From Oscillatoria salina IIICB1 (lineage in GTDB: Bacteria; Cyanobacteriota; Cyanobacteriia; Cyanobacteriales; SIO1D9): a DNA stretch of 64,000 bases. The notes below the pieces were generated by a model that was not told the DNA's origin, did not search any database, and saw only the letters and a list, made by a program, of their open reading frames with translations. Positions 8,901 through 15,191 of this stretch are shown piece by piece. The stretch's first letter is position 1; each line of letters starts with the position of its first letter. Position numbers and translations under genes: made by a program. The stretch spans positions 1 through 64,000 of the forward strand of contig NZ_JAAHBQ010000015.1 in NCBI RefSeq assembly GCF_020144665.1, given 5' to 3'.

Positions 8901-10197
8901 TGGTGTTGAACGTTGGATTGCAGCGAGAGGGCAAGTTTATTTCCATGGAAATGGCAAGCCCATACGCTTTGTGGGGACAGTTTTAAATATTACTGAGCAA
9001 AAACAAGCTCAAGCCTTACGCGAACAGCTATTCCAGCGCGAACAAGCTGCAAGAGAAGAAGCCGAACTGGCTAACCGTCTCAAAGATGAATTTTTAGCTG
9101 TTCTTTCCCATGAGTTGCGAACTCCTCTAAACCCGATTCTGGGTTGGGTAAAGTTATTGCAAACTCGGAAATTTGATGAAACTAAAACTGCCGTTGCTCT
9201 TGCTACTATCGAACGGAATGCTCGATTGCAAACGCAATTGATTGATGACTTACTCGATGTTGCGAGAATTCTGCGCGGTAAACTGGCGATTAACTTCGCT
9301 CCCACCGATCTAGTATTGGCGATCGAAAATGCTTTGGAGACAGTGAGGACGACTGCGGAGCATAAATCTATCTCGCTTATTTCTGTTTTACCACATATTG
9401 GCAAAGTATCTGGAGATCCAGCCCGACTTCAGCAAATTGTCTGGAATTTGCTCTCCAACGCCGTTAAGTTTACTCCTAATGGCGGACAAGTAGAGATTAT
9501 TCTCGAACGAGTCGGCAATCAAGCCCAAATTACTGTCAAGGATACTGGTAAAGGCATTCGTCGGGAGTTTCTTCCCCAAATCTTTGAATCCTTTCGTCAA
9601 CAAGATACTTCCACAACTCGCCAGTTTGGCGGGTTAGGATTAGGATTAGCGATCGTGCGGTATTTGGTTAAAGCACATGGCGGTGCGATCGCGGCTGATA
9701 GTCCCGGAGAAGGGTTAGGTTCTACCTTTAAGGTAAGATTACCTTTACTGAATGTTGAACCAGATAATAGCCAGACAAATCAATTACCCAAACCAAAACT
9801 CGATCTTACGGGAATTCGAGTCCTCGCTGTAGATGATGAATCTGATGCACGAGAGTTATTAACAGCTTTGTTCGCTCAATATAAAGCAGCAGAAGTTAAA
9901 ACAGTCGCCTCAGCTCAGGAAGTTTTGGCAATTTTGCCATCTTTTCAACCTGATGTGTTAGTTAGCGATCTTGGGATGCCCGATCTCGATGGCTATTCCT
10001 TAATCCAACAAATTCGTGCTTTACCCCCCGAAAAAGGCGGACAGATTCCGGCGATCGCCTTGACAGCTTATGCTAGAGAAGAAGATCGGCAACGTGCTTT
10101 AAAAAGTGGCTATCAACGCCACGTAACCAAGCCGATTGAACCCGAAAAATTAGTTCAAGTGGCGATCGAACTTTTACGAGGTAATCAGCCAATCTAA
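5917..10197 (+). CDS. multi-PAS hybrid sensor histidine kinase with N-terminal pseudo-receiver and C-terminal receiver
   Basis: The 1426-residue cytoplasmic protein begins with a receiver-like domain (about 6-125) whose expected phospho-Asp position reads LDGILLEFNPP, with Glu59 in place of Asp. About seven PAS/PAC units follow (near 150, 275, 405, 530, 655, 780 and 905), several ending in typical PAC strings such as VVDISDRKQ. The HisKA domain has SHELRTPLNP with His1065. The HATPase region has N-box NLLSNAVKFTP and the G-box GLGLGLAIVRYLV. The C-terminal receiver has VLAVDDE and Asp1351 in LVSDLGMPDLDG. There are no membrane segments. The signal is unknown. It follows tetR by 72 bases but has no obvious functional link to it. 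Confidence 0.93.
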   Translation: MSKPRRTVLVANDPSESNDSYEDQLQQDVTFAYQILTETDNARTFALCRSQQLDGILLEFNPPYSEKQEFLSQLKAEMGENCPPIIAIGSNDIKIAVWTLKNGAADYLIKDEITPNDLRLAMRKAIENAELRTSIEQDRAARQASQKRNLELAEAIPEIVWTGEATGLINYWNQRWYEYTGLSEAESMGLAGASIIHPNERDRTLEKWHQAIATGEKFEIEYRLRRWDGIYHWFICRGLPTRDSQGEITGWIGTITDIDQIEQSEIQIRRREQQIRRVLDSLFIFVGVMTPSGVLIEANQPALTAASLQPADVVGKPFEETYWWAYDRQIQSQLRDAIERAAKGEIIRYDVKVRLGENQFLIIDFALVPLFDQTGRVEYLIPSGIDISDRLQSEALLRESQAQLQQQLAEIEAIYQTAPIGLNVLDRDLRFVRINQHLAKINGLNVEAHLGRTVRELLPDIADTVEELLHFILETGEPLLNIEISGETPAQPGVKRTWLEQFIPLKNGDRVIGISTVCEEITERKQVEEALRQSEERFRNMADNAPMMIWVTDPTGYCIYLSKSWYEFTGQTETTGLGFGWLDALHPDDYNSSREIFFQANKDRQAFQIEYRLRHQNGEYRWAIDAASPWFSEDGEFKGYIGSVVDISDRKQMEAILRESEERFRTLADNISQFAWMADENGWIFWYNQRWFDYTGTTLEQMQGWGWQQVHHPDRVEQVVEKISYCFKTGEIWEDTFRLRGKDGQYRWFLSRALPIRDEAGNILRWFGTNTDITELRETEIALQQTTERLNIALKSAPITLFNQDLALRYTWIYNPTFSFLEQEIIGKQDADLVSPESAAYLTQLKQQVLDTGIGLRKEVKITQDGKTAYYDLTIDPIRDSQNALVGITCAAVDINDRKQAEEALRQSEDRLRMAVESAQLGTWDWNLTSNELVWDACCKAMFGLPPEAEINIEKFFQALHPDDRDRTEEVMQNSLKRASGGQYDIEYRTIGIQDGVERWIAARGQVYFHGNGKPIRFVGTVLNITEQKQAQALREQLFQREQAAREEAELANRLKDEFLAVLSHELRTPLNPILGWVKLLQTRKFDETKTAVALATIERNARLQTQLIDDLLDVARILRGKLAINFAPTDLVLAIENALETVRTTAEHKSISLISVLPHIGKVSGDPARLQQIVWNLLSNAVKFTPNGGQVEIILERVGNQAQITVKDTGKGIRREFLPQIFESFRQQDTSTTRQFGGLGLGLAIVRYLVKAHGGAIAADSPGEGLGSTFKVRLPLLNVEPDNSQTNQLPKPKLDLTGIRVLAVDDESDARELLTALFAQYKAAEVKTVASAQEVLAILPSFQPDVLVSDLGMPDLDGYSLIQQIRALPPEKGGQIPAIALTAYAREEDRQRALKSGYQRHVTKPIEPEKLVQVAIELLRGNQPI

Positions 10198-10291
10198 CAA
10201 TTTTGTGATTGGTTTTTCCCACTTGCTTGATGACTCTGATTTTCAGTTTAAATGGACTCCGTAAGTCGAAGGACACTGAGACGACGGAACT

Positions 10292-10323
10292 AGACCGCGC
10301 TAAAGTAAGGTCTGTTTCTTTTT
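10292..10323 (+). terminator. candidate terminator downstream of the multi-PAS kinase
   Basis: A 5-bp stem (AGACC at 10292-10296 with GGTCT at 10309-10313) with a 12-base loop is followed by the T-rich tail GTTTCTTTTT. The stem is short, so this is only a candidate. Confidence 0.4.
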
Positions 10324-10425
10324 AGCAAACATTTCCATCCCTAATCGGGATTTGAGTTTAATCTAAAGCTTTGTCAACTTTCTACCAGAATTCTACTATT
10401 CTACCAAAGTCGGAGGCTGAAAGTA

Positions 10426-10498
10426 TGGAGGTAAGCGGACTCGAACCGCTGACATCCTGCTTGCAAAGCAGGCGCTCTACCAACTGAGCTATACCCCC
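10426..10498 (-). tRNA. tRNA-Ala (TGC anticodon)
   Basis: Read on the minus strand, the 73-base cloverleaf starts GGGGGTATAGCTC and has the anticodon stem-loop CTGC-TTTGCAA-GCAG, so the anticodon is TGC. The T-arm contains GGTTCGAGTCC. The acceptor arms GGGGGTA and TACCTCC pair with one G-T wobble, and the discriminator is A, as expected for alanine. The CCA end is not encoded. There is no sign of an adjacent rRNA operon. Confidence 0.97.
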
Positions 10499-10584
10499 TC
10501 GCGGGAATTCCCATTAATTACAATATAGCATATAGAACTGAATTTTGTACATAATTGCCGTAAATTTTAGATCGGGAGGGAAAA

Positions 10585-11481
10585 ATGAGCCAAGTTGTTG
10601 CTGCTTTTTATAAGTTTGTTCGACTGTCAGATTTTGCTGAACTAAAGAACAGATTACTGCCACTTTGTCAAGAGCAGGGAATCAAAGGAACGATTTTGCT
10701 AGCACCGGAAGGAATTAATGGCGCGATCGCCGGATCTCGTCAAGCTATTGATACAGTATTGCAGTATTTACGCTCTGACTCTCGTTTCGCCGATCTGGAG
10801 CCTCAAGAGTCCTACACAGATTATCAACCCTTTGAGCGCTTAAAAGTACGTTTAAAAAAGGAAATTATTACTTTTGGCTTAACGGAAGTTGACCCTTGCA
10901 CCAAAACGGGAACCCATGTTACTCCTGAAGAATGGAATGCTTTACTCAGCGATCCCGAAGTAACAGTTATTGACACCCGCAATGATTATGAGGTAAACAT
11001 CGGTACTTTTCAAGGCGCGGAAAATCCCGAAACTACCTCCTTCAGCGACTTTCCCGACTACGTGCGTCAGCATCTCGCTCCCAGTCGTCAGAAAAAAATC
11101 GCCATGTTTTGCACTGGGGGGATTCGTTGCGAAAAAGCGTCTTCGTTTCTCTTAAATCAAGGCTTTCAGGAAGTTTATCAACTCCAAGGTGGTATTCTTA
11201 ATTATTTAGCACAAGTACCAGCGACAGAAAGTCTTTGGGAAGGAGAATGTTTTGTTTTTGACGATCGCGTCGCTGTCAAACATGGCTTAGAAACTGGCTC
11301 TTACCAGCTTTGTCGCAGTTGCGGAAATCCAATTTCGCAAGCGGATCTCAATTCGCCCTATTATGAAGAAGGTATTTCTTGTCCTCACTGTTTTGATAAT
11401 CTCACGGAAGAAAAAAGAGCGCGTCAGCAAGCGAAACAGCAACAAATTGAGTTAGCACGAAAGCGCCGGAGTAGGGACTGA
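10585..11481 (+). CDS. trhO: tRNA uridine-5-hydroxylase TrhO (rhodanese/UPF0176 family)
   Basis: The 298-residue protein matches the TrhO (YceA) family, which makes 5-hydroxyuridine at position 34 of certain tRNAs in an oxygen-dependent reaction. An N-terminal acylphosphatase-like domain (about 1-95) is followed by a rhodanese domain (about 110-215) with the active-site loop FCTGGIRCEKAS. A C-terminal zinc-ribbon-like part has CRSCGNP and CPHC. A GGGAGGG ribosome binding site precedes the ATG. The lysine/arginine-rich tail is common in this family. It lies beside tRNA-Ala but on the other strand. Confidence 0.93.
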   Translation: MSQVVAAFYKFVRLSDFAELKNRLLPLCQEQGIKGTILLAPEGINGAIAGSRQAIDTVLQYLRSDSRFADLEPQESYTDYQPFERLKVRLKKEIITFGLTEVDPCTKTGTHVTPEEWNALLSDPEVTVIDTRNDYEVNIGTFQGAENPETTSFSDFPDYVRQHLAPSRQKKIAMFCTGGIRCEKASSFLLNQGFQEVYQLQGGILNYLAQVPATESLWEGECFVFDDRVAVKHGLETGSYQLCRSCGNPISQADLNSPYYEEGISCPHCFDNLTEEKRARQQAKQQQIELARKRRSRD

Positions 11482-11556
11482 TAAGGGATTGAGAGACAAA
11501 AGAGAGGGGGAGGAATTAGGGGATTCACTTATCAGTTTATCCCCAATCCCCAATCC

Positions 11557-12054
11557 TTAGTCCCCAATTCTCACTTCAAGTCGAGAAAACAAAGCGATCG
11601 CCAAATCACCGTATTCCCATTCTTCCACCCAAGCGGCGGGGAGACTGCCCACAGGCGCATCAATGCTAAAATTCAGTTGCGACCAGGATAACCAACATTT
11701 GTCTAACCAACCGACTTGCTTGCCAAAATTGAGCCAGGTTTGATAGTTAGCATCGGGCTTATTTCCGCCTAAACTTTGCCAAAGCTGATCTTGTCTGCTA
11801 AAACCAAAGCGATCGCTACTATATTTTCTCCATAATCGATCGAGTTTCTCCAAGCAGTCGTAACTAATTTCGCTTAAGTCTTCAATTTCGATCTCCATCA
11901 AGTAATGTTTACCCCTGGCTGACAGAATCAATCTTTTGGTTTCTAAGTCTGCTTCTCGCCATCTACTCTCAGCAAGAAGCTTATCCAGCTTGGTGTAGTC
12001 TAGCATTGGTTGTAGTTGCTTTCGTGTTTCTGATTTTTCTACTGATGAAGTCAA
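11557..12054 (-). CDS. GUN4 domain-containing protein
   Basis: The 165-residue protein is almost entirely a GUN4 domain: DYTKLDKLLAESRWREADLE starts it, and WRKYSSDRFGFSRQDQLW and FSIDAPVGSLPAAW are family motifs. It lacks the N-terminal helical domain of the Mg-chelatase partner Gun4, so it is more likely a GUN4-like paralog than the chlorophyll-synthesis protein itself. It resembles the C-terminal domain of the kinase at 284-1765. Tetrapyrrole binding is known for the fold and inferred here. Its 3' end abuts a short block of CCCCAAT-type repeats at about 11539-11570. Confidence 0.9.
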   Translation of the reverse strand: MTSSVEKSETRKQLQPMLDYTKLDKLLAESRWREADLETKRLILSARGKHYLMEIEIEDLSEISYDCLEKLDRLWRKYSSDRFGFSRQDQLWQSLGGNKPDANYQTWLNFGKQVGWLDKCWLSWSQLNFSIDAPVGSLPAAWVEEWEYGDLAIALFSRLEVRIGD

Positions 12055-12200
12055 AGCTTGCTTGTAAATAGCTGTAAGAGTGCAAGCCTATCTGAGTAAC
12101 TTAGTTTACAGGTTGTTCAAGATACTTGGTGAAATCCGCTTGCGGCAAATCACTATCTCTTTACCCTTTACCCTAAATAGATTAGTAAATCCCGACAATT

Positions 12201-13043
12201 ATGATTACCAGCAGTAATGTAAAGCGTGGCAAATGGTTAAGCATTTTTCTGTTACTTATATTTCTCGCTAGTTGTGGTGAAAATTCTCCCAATTCCGAAC
12301 AAACACCAGCAGAAACTACTGCATCGGAGACAATTGAAAATGTCGAAGCTGAATCTCCTACTGCTGATAACAAGCAACTATCTAACAATAGTTCCGCAAC
12401 TCAAAAACAAGCTAGCAATTCTCTTGCACCTGGAACTTATTGTTTTGAATATCAAGATGAAACTTTGACTTCCGAAGCTGAGTTAACTGTTGCTACGAAT
12501 AATCAAGTTACGGGAAACCTCACGGGTACTGTGCAAAATGAGGCTGAAGGTTATTTTACTTCTTATCAGCAAGATGTTGTCGGTAGCTTACAAGGCAATC
12601 AGTTACAAGTTAATTTAACTACTGAAATTGAGTTAGATACTCAAACCAGCCAAGAAACTTGGCAGTTAACTGCAAATCAATTAGATACAGGTAGAAGAAC
12701 TTATCAAGCAGTTGATTGTACTGCTTTAAATGATGCGGCGGCTACTTCTTCTCAGCGAATTCAGTTTGCCGCAGGTGAATCTTCCGCAGTGGTTAGTAAT
12801 TCAGTTATACGCGGCGAAAGAGATGTTTATCTGGTTGAAGCTAATTCTGGACAAACGATGGAATTAACTATTTCTTCTTTGGAGGATAATGCTGTTTTCG
12901 ATCTGATTTCTCCTAGGGGAAAAACTTTAGAAGCAGGAGCGACAAATTCTAGTTTGGTTTTACCAGCGACGGGCGATTATACTGTTATTGTTGGTGGTAC
13001 TCGTGGTAATGCTACTTACGATTTACAAGTAGAAATTAATTAG
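12201..13043 (+). CDS. secreted lipoprotein with C-terminal PPC-like beta domain
   Basis: The 280-residue protein has a lipoprotein signal peptide (hydrophobic residues about 13-24, lipobox LASC), so it should be anchored to a membrane. A Ser/Thr/Glu-rich linker (about 28-75) precedes a beta-rich middle domain (about 77-175, starting PGTYCFEYQDE). The C-terminal 85 residues resemble pre-peptidase C-terminal/lysozyme-inhibitor type domains (RDVYLVEANSGQTMELTISS, TGDYTVIVGG). No enzymatic motif is seen and its function is unknown. Its 3' end overlaps the convergent arsR-type gene by 8 bases. Confidence 0.8.
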   Translation: MITSSNVKRGKWLSIFLLLIFLASCGENSPNSEQTPAETTASETIENVEAESPTADNKQLSNNSSATQKQASNSLAPGTYCFEYQDETLTSEAELTVATNNQVTGNLTGTVQNEAEGYFTSYQQDVVGSLQGNQLQVNLTTEIELDTQTSQETWQLTANQLDTGRRTYQAVDCTALNDAAATSSQRIQFAAGESSAVVSNSVIRGERDVYLVEANSGQTMELTISSLEDNAVFDLISPRGKTLEAGATNSSLVLPATGDYTVIVGGTRGNATYDLQVEIN

Positions 13044-13368
13044 GTTGACGCAATTTTTGTAAGCTCGAAAAGCAGGCTGATAGTAATTCCCAATTTAAGG
13101 AATTGTACTTGGTTTGTCCTTCTTTTCGAGCTTCGACTAATCCGGCTTCTAGCAAAATTTTTGAGTGATGGCAAAAGAGTGCTAAACTAATATCTAAGCT
13201 TTGAGCAATTTCTGAGCCGCTTAATTCTTCGTTTTGTGCTAGTAATTCGACAATTTTTAACCGGGTTGGATCTGCTAAGGCAGCAAAGATTTTCGCCCGC
13301 AGTTCGCTTTCTTCTGGCTCCTGGACGGCTAAGAGCAAAGATGCAGTTACAGTATGATTGGAAGTCAT
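13036..13368 (-). CDS. ArsR/SmtB-family winged-helix repressor
   Basis: The 110-residue protein has the compact ArsR fold: FAALADPTRLKIVELLAQ, then LSGSEIAQSLDISLALFCHHSKILLEAGLV as the DNA-binding helix pair, then the wing KEGQTKYNSLN. The metal motif ELCVCD of SmtB/ArsR is absent, so its signal may not be a metal. One Cys sits in the recognition-helix region. Two nearly identical 20-base sites lie upstream: one 10 bases before its start and one before the divergent gene at 13535. This suggests self-regulation and control of the divergent genes. Confidence 0.92.
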   Translation of the reverse strand: MTSNHTVTASLLLAVQEPEESELRAKIFAALADPTRLKIVELLAQNEELSGSEIAQSLDISLALFCHHSKILLEAGLVEARKEGQTKYNSLNWELLSACFSSLQKLRQPN

Positions 13369-13377
13369 TGGGCTTTG

Positions 13378-13397
13378 TTTAAGTAGTTGTTTAACTA
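13378..13397. promoter_or_regulatory. candidate ArsR operator, copy 1
   Basis: The site TTTAAGTAGTTGTTTAACTA lies 10 bases upstream of the arsR-type start codon. It matches copy 2 at 13468-13487 in 18 of 20 positions. Its placement fits autorepression. Confidence 0.6.
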
Positions 13398-13452
13398 TTT
13401 TACTAAAAAATCCTAGCCTGTATACCCGATCGCTTGACTGGGCGAGAAAATT

Positions 13453-13487
13453 TACTTAAACTTAATACTTAAGTAGTTGTTTAAGTA
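13453..13487. promoter_or_regulatory. candidate ArsR operator cluster, copy 2
   Basis: This 35-bp segment contains copy 2 of the 20-base site (13468-13487), an inverted repeat TACTTAAAC (13453-13461) / GTTTAAGTA (13479-13487), and an internal palindrome TACTTAAGTA (13466-13475). It lies 48 bases before the plus-strand gene at 13535. The half-site TTTAAGTAATT occurs again at 14843-14853, after the last gene of the same cluster. Confidence 0.6.
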
Positions 13488-13534
13488 ATTAACTTAGAAC
13501 TTTCAGGAAAAATAAGCCTACAACCAGCAAGCCT

Positions 13535-13801
13535 ATGTTACCGGAAATAATTTTTTTAGCAATTGGGATCTTACTAATCTGGGCGGGATACTCGATCTGC
13601 GAACAGGTATACGCTATTGTCGTGGTATTGTGTGGGATTATTCTTGCAGTCTGGGGATTTGCCGGAGTGCCAATGACAGTGCAAATTCCGCTAGAATTAG
13701 GAGTAATACTTGCCTTAAAGAATACAACCAAGTTGCGAGGAATTGGCAAGATAATAAATGGGAGAATCAGAAGAGAGTGTTGTTGCGACTCCCAAAGGTA
13801 A
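13535..13801 (+). CDS. small two-helix membrane protein, unknown function
   Basis: The 88-residue frame encodes two hydrophobic segments (about 3-20 and 25-46), then an amphipathic and basic tail. I do not recognise the family. Support comes from position: it lies behind an ArsR-type operator cluster and 6 bases ahead of the next gene, so it would be the first gene of a short operon. The ribosome binding site is weak. A non-coding leader is the alternative, and an overlapping frame exists on the other strand. Confidence 0.5.
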   Translation: MLPEIIFLAIGILLIWAGYSICEQVYAIVVVLCGIILAVWGFAGVPMTVQIPLELGVILALKNTTKLRGIGKIINGRIRRECCCDSQR

Positions 13802-13807
13802 AAGAGG

Positions 13808-14347
13808 ATGAAAACGATCGCGAGTGGATTAATTCTCATCACTAGCTTAAGCTTATTTCCTAGAGGAGTAGCCGCCCAAGAGTATCAAGGATGCTTTATG
13901 CGGAACGCCAACGGGACTATAATCGACTTAGACGAAATTTGTCAAGGGGAAATTGAGCCCCAGCCAACCGCAAATGCAGAGGGAATAATCATTCCGATCG
14001 AAAATCGCTTGGGAGAAACACCAGTCGTCAATGTTACTTTTAACGGGGAGAATAGTTACGAAATGCTGTTCGATCCCGAAGCGAGTAACACGACGATTTT
14101 ACCAGCAGTGGCAGAAGCACTCAACATTGCCCCCTTTGCCCGGAGTAATTTTAACCTGAGCGACGGCGGTACAGCAAACTTAGGTTTAGCCGTCGTCAAC
14201 TCCTTACAAGCGGGAGAGTTAATTGTGCGAGAATTTATTGTCGCGATCGCGCCCGCCGATAGTAACATTGGCGTATTGGGACAAGATTTCGTCAAAGGCT
14301 ACGAGGTAGAAATCAAAGAAAACGTCATTGAATTGCGTCGTCGTTAA
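13808..14347 (+). CDS. retropepsin-like aspartic protease-family protein with altered DTG motif
   Basis: The 179-residue protein has a signal peptide (about 1-23, ending VAAQ) and a C-terminal pepsin/retropepsin fold (about 75-178): VVNVTFNGENSYEMLFDPEA, then TTILPAVAEALNI, then IGVLGQDFVKGYEVEI. In active members the first motif reads DTGAS; here it is D89-P-E-A-S, so Asp is kept but Thr and Gly are lost. Activity is therefore doubtful, and a binding or scaffold role is possible. An AAAGAGG ribosome binding site precedes the ATG. It sits in a short operon after the small membrane protein. Confidence 0.75.
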   Translation: MKTIASGLILITSLSLFPRGVAAQEYQGCFMRNANGTIIDLDEICQGEIEPQPTANAEGIIIPIENRLGETPVVNVTFNGENSYEMLFDPEASNTTILPAVAEALNIAPFARSNFNLSDGGTANLGLAVVNSLQAGELIVREFIVAIAPADSNIGVLGQDFVKGYEVEIKENVIELRRR

Positions 14348-14357
14348 TTTTTAGTCA

Positions 14358-14795
14358 GTGAAAATTTTCAATACCATTATCGAATTAGAAACCAGCGACG
14401 GAATCTCCATCCATAATCTTACTCCAGAAATTGAGAAATTGCTGGCGCAAAATTCCTTATTAAATGGCTACGCATTAATATTTTCCAGACATACCACAAC
14501 CGCTTTAGCTATTAACGAAAACGAAGTAAGATTATTAGAAGATATTAAAGGACATCTAGACAAACTCGCACCCAAAGAGCGAAAATATTTGCATAACGAT
14601 TTACATTTGCGAATCGTACCACCAGACGAACCAATTAACGCTCATTCTCACTTAATGGCAATAATGCTGAATAATAGCGAATATATTCCCATTGTCGCCG
14701 GAAAATTAGCTTTGGGAACTTGGCAATCAGTGTTATTTTTCGATCTTGATGGTCCCAGGAAAAGAACCATTTTCGTACAATTATGTGGTGAGTAA
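14358..14795 (+). CDS. YjbQ/UPF0047 family protein
   Basis: The 145-residue protein matches the YjbQ family throughout: SRHTTTALAINENE near residue 43, then DLHLRIVPPDEPINAHSHLM (about 82-101) with clustered His and Asp residues, then LGTWQSVLFFDLDGPRKR. Some members show weak thiamin-phosphate synthase activity in vitro, but their cellular role is unsettled. The start is the GTG at 14358, 10 bases after the preceding stop, so it is probably co-transcribed with the retropepsin-like gene. Full length compared with the family (about 130-145). Confidence 0.92.
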   Translation: MKIFNTIIELETSDGISIHNLTPEIEKLLAQNSLLNGYALIFSRHTTTALAINENEVRLLEDIKGHLDKLAPKERKYLHNDLHLRIVPPDEPINAHSHLMAIMLNNSEYIPIVAGKLALGTWQSVLFFDLDGPRKRTIFVQLCGE

Positions 14796-14859
14796 GTAAT
14801 TGGAGATAATGGCGATCGCGAGGGAAAATTACACTTAATTTATTTAAGTAATTGTGTGA

Positions 14860-14891
14860 AAATTTCTTGCTGATTTTAGGGCAAGAAATTT
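14860..14891. terminator. hairpin downstream of the yjbQ-like gene
   Basis: A perfect 11-bp stem (AAATTTCTTGC at 14860-14870, GCAAGAAATTT at 14881-14891) has a 10-base loop. No long T-run follows, so termination is not certain. The rest of 14796-15191 is AT-rich and shows no gene or other recognisable element apart from the TTTAAGTAATT half-site at 14843. Confidence 0.45.
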
Positions 14892-15191
14892 CTTGAATGA
14901 ATTTATAATTGTTATTTTAACTGATTAAAAACAATTTTTGCCTAGCTAGCAGAAAATACGCTTTAATTATTGAATTAAGTGGTTAATTGACGCTTGGGGG
15001 AAATCCCCAGAGTAAAAATGATTTGCATTACTTAGCGATCGAGTCTGAAAAAGCTTGCATTTTACAAAAGTTTACCTCTACTACTTATTTTCCCATCGAG
15101 ATACACCAAAGCCCAATCTTGAACAATAATTGAGAGTGTGGGATCGCTCTGAAATAACTCCCATCGCCAAGCGAAGAAAGTTTAGTGGTAC

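Noticed and set aside
9009-9404. Minus-strand frame of 131 residues inside the multi-PAS kinase
   Set aside because: It is a shadow of the HisKA/HATPase coding strand.
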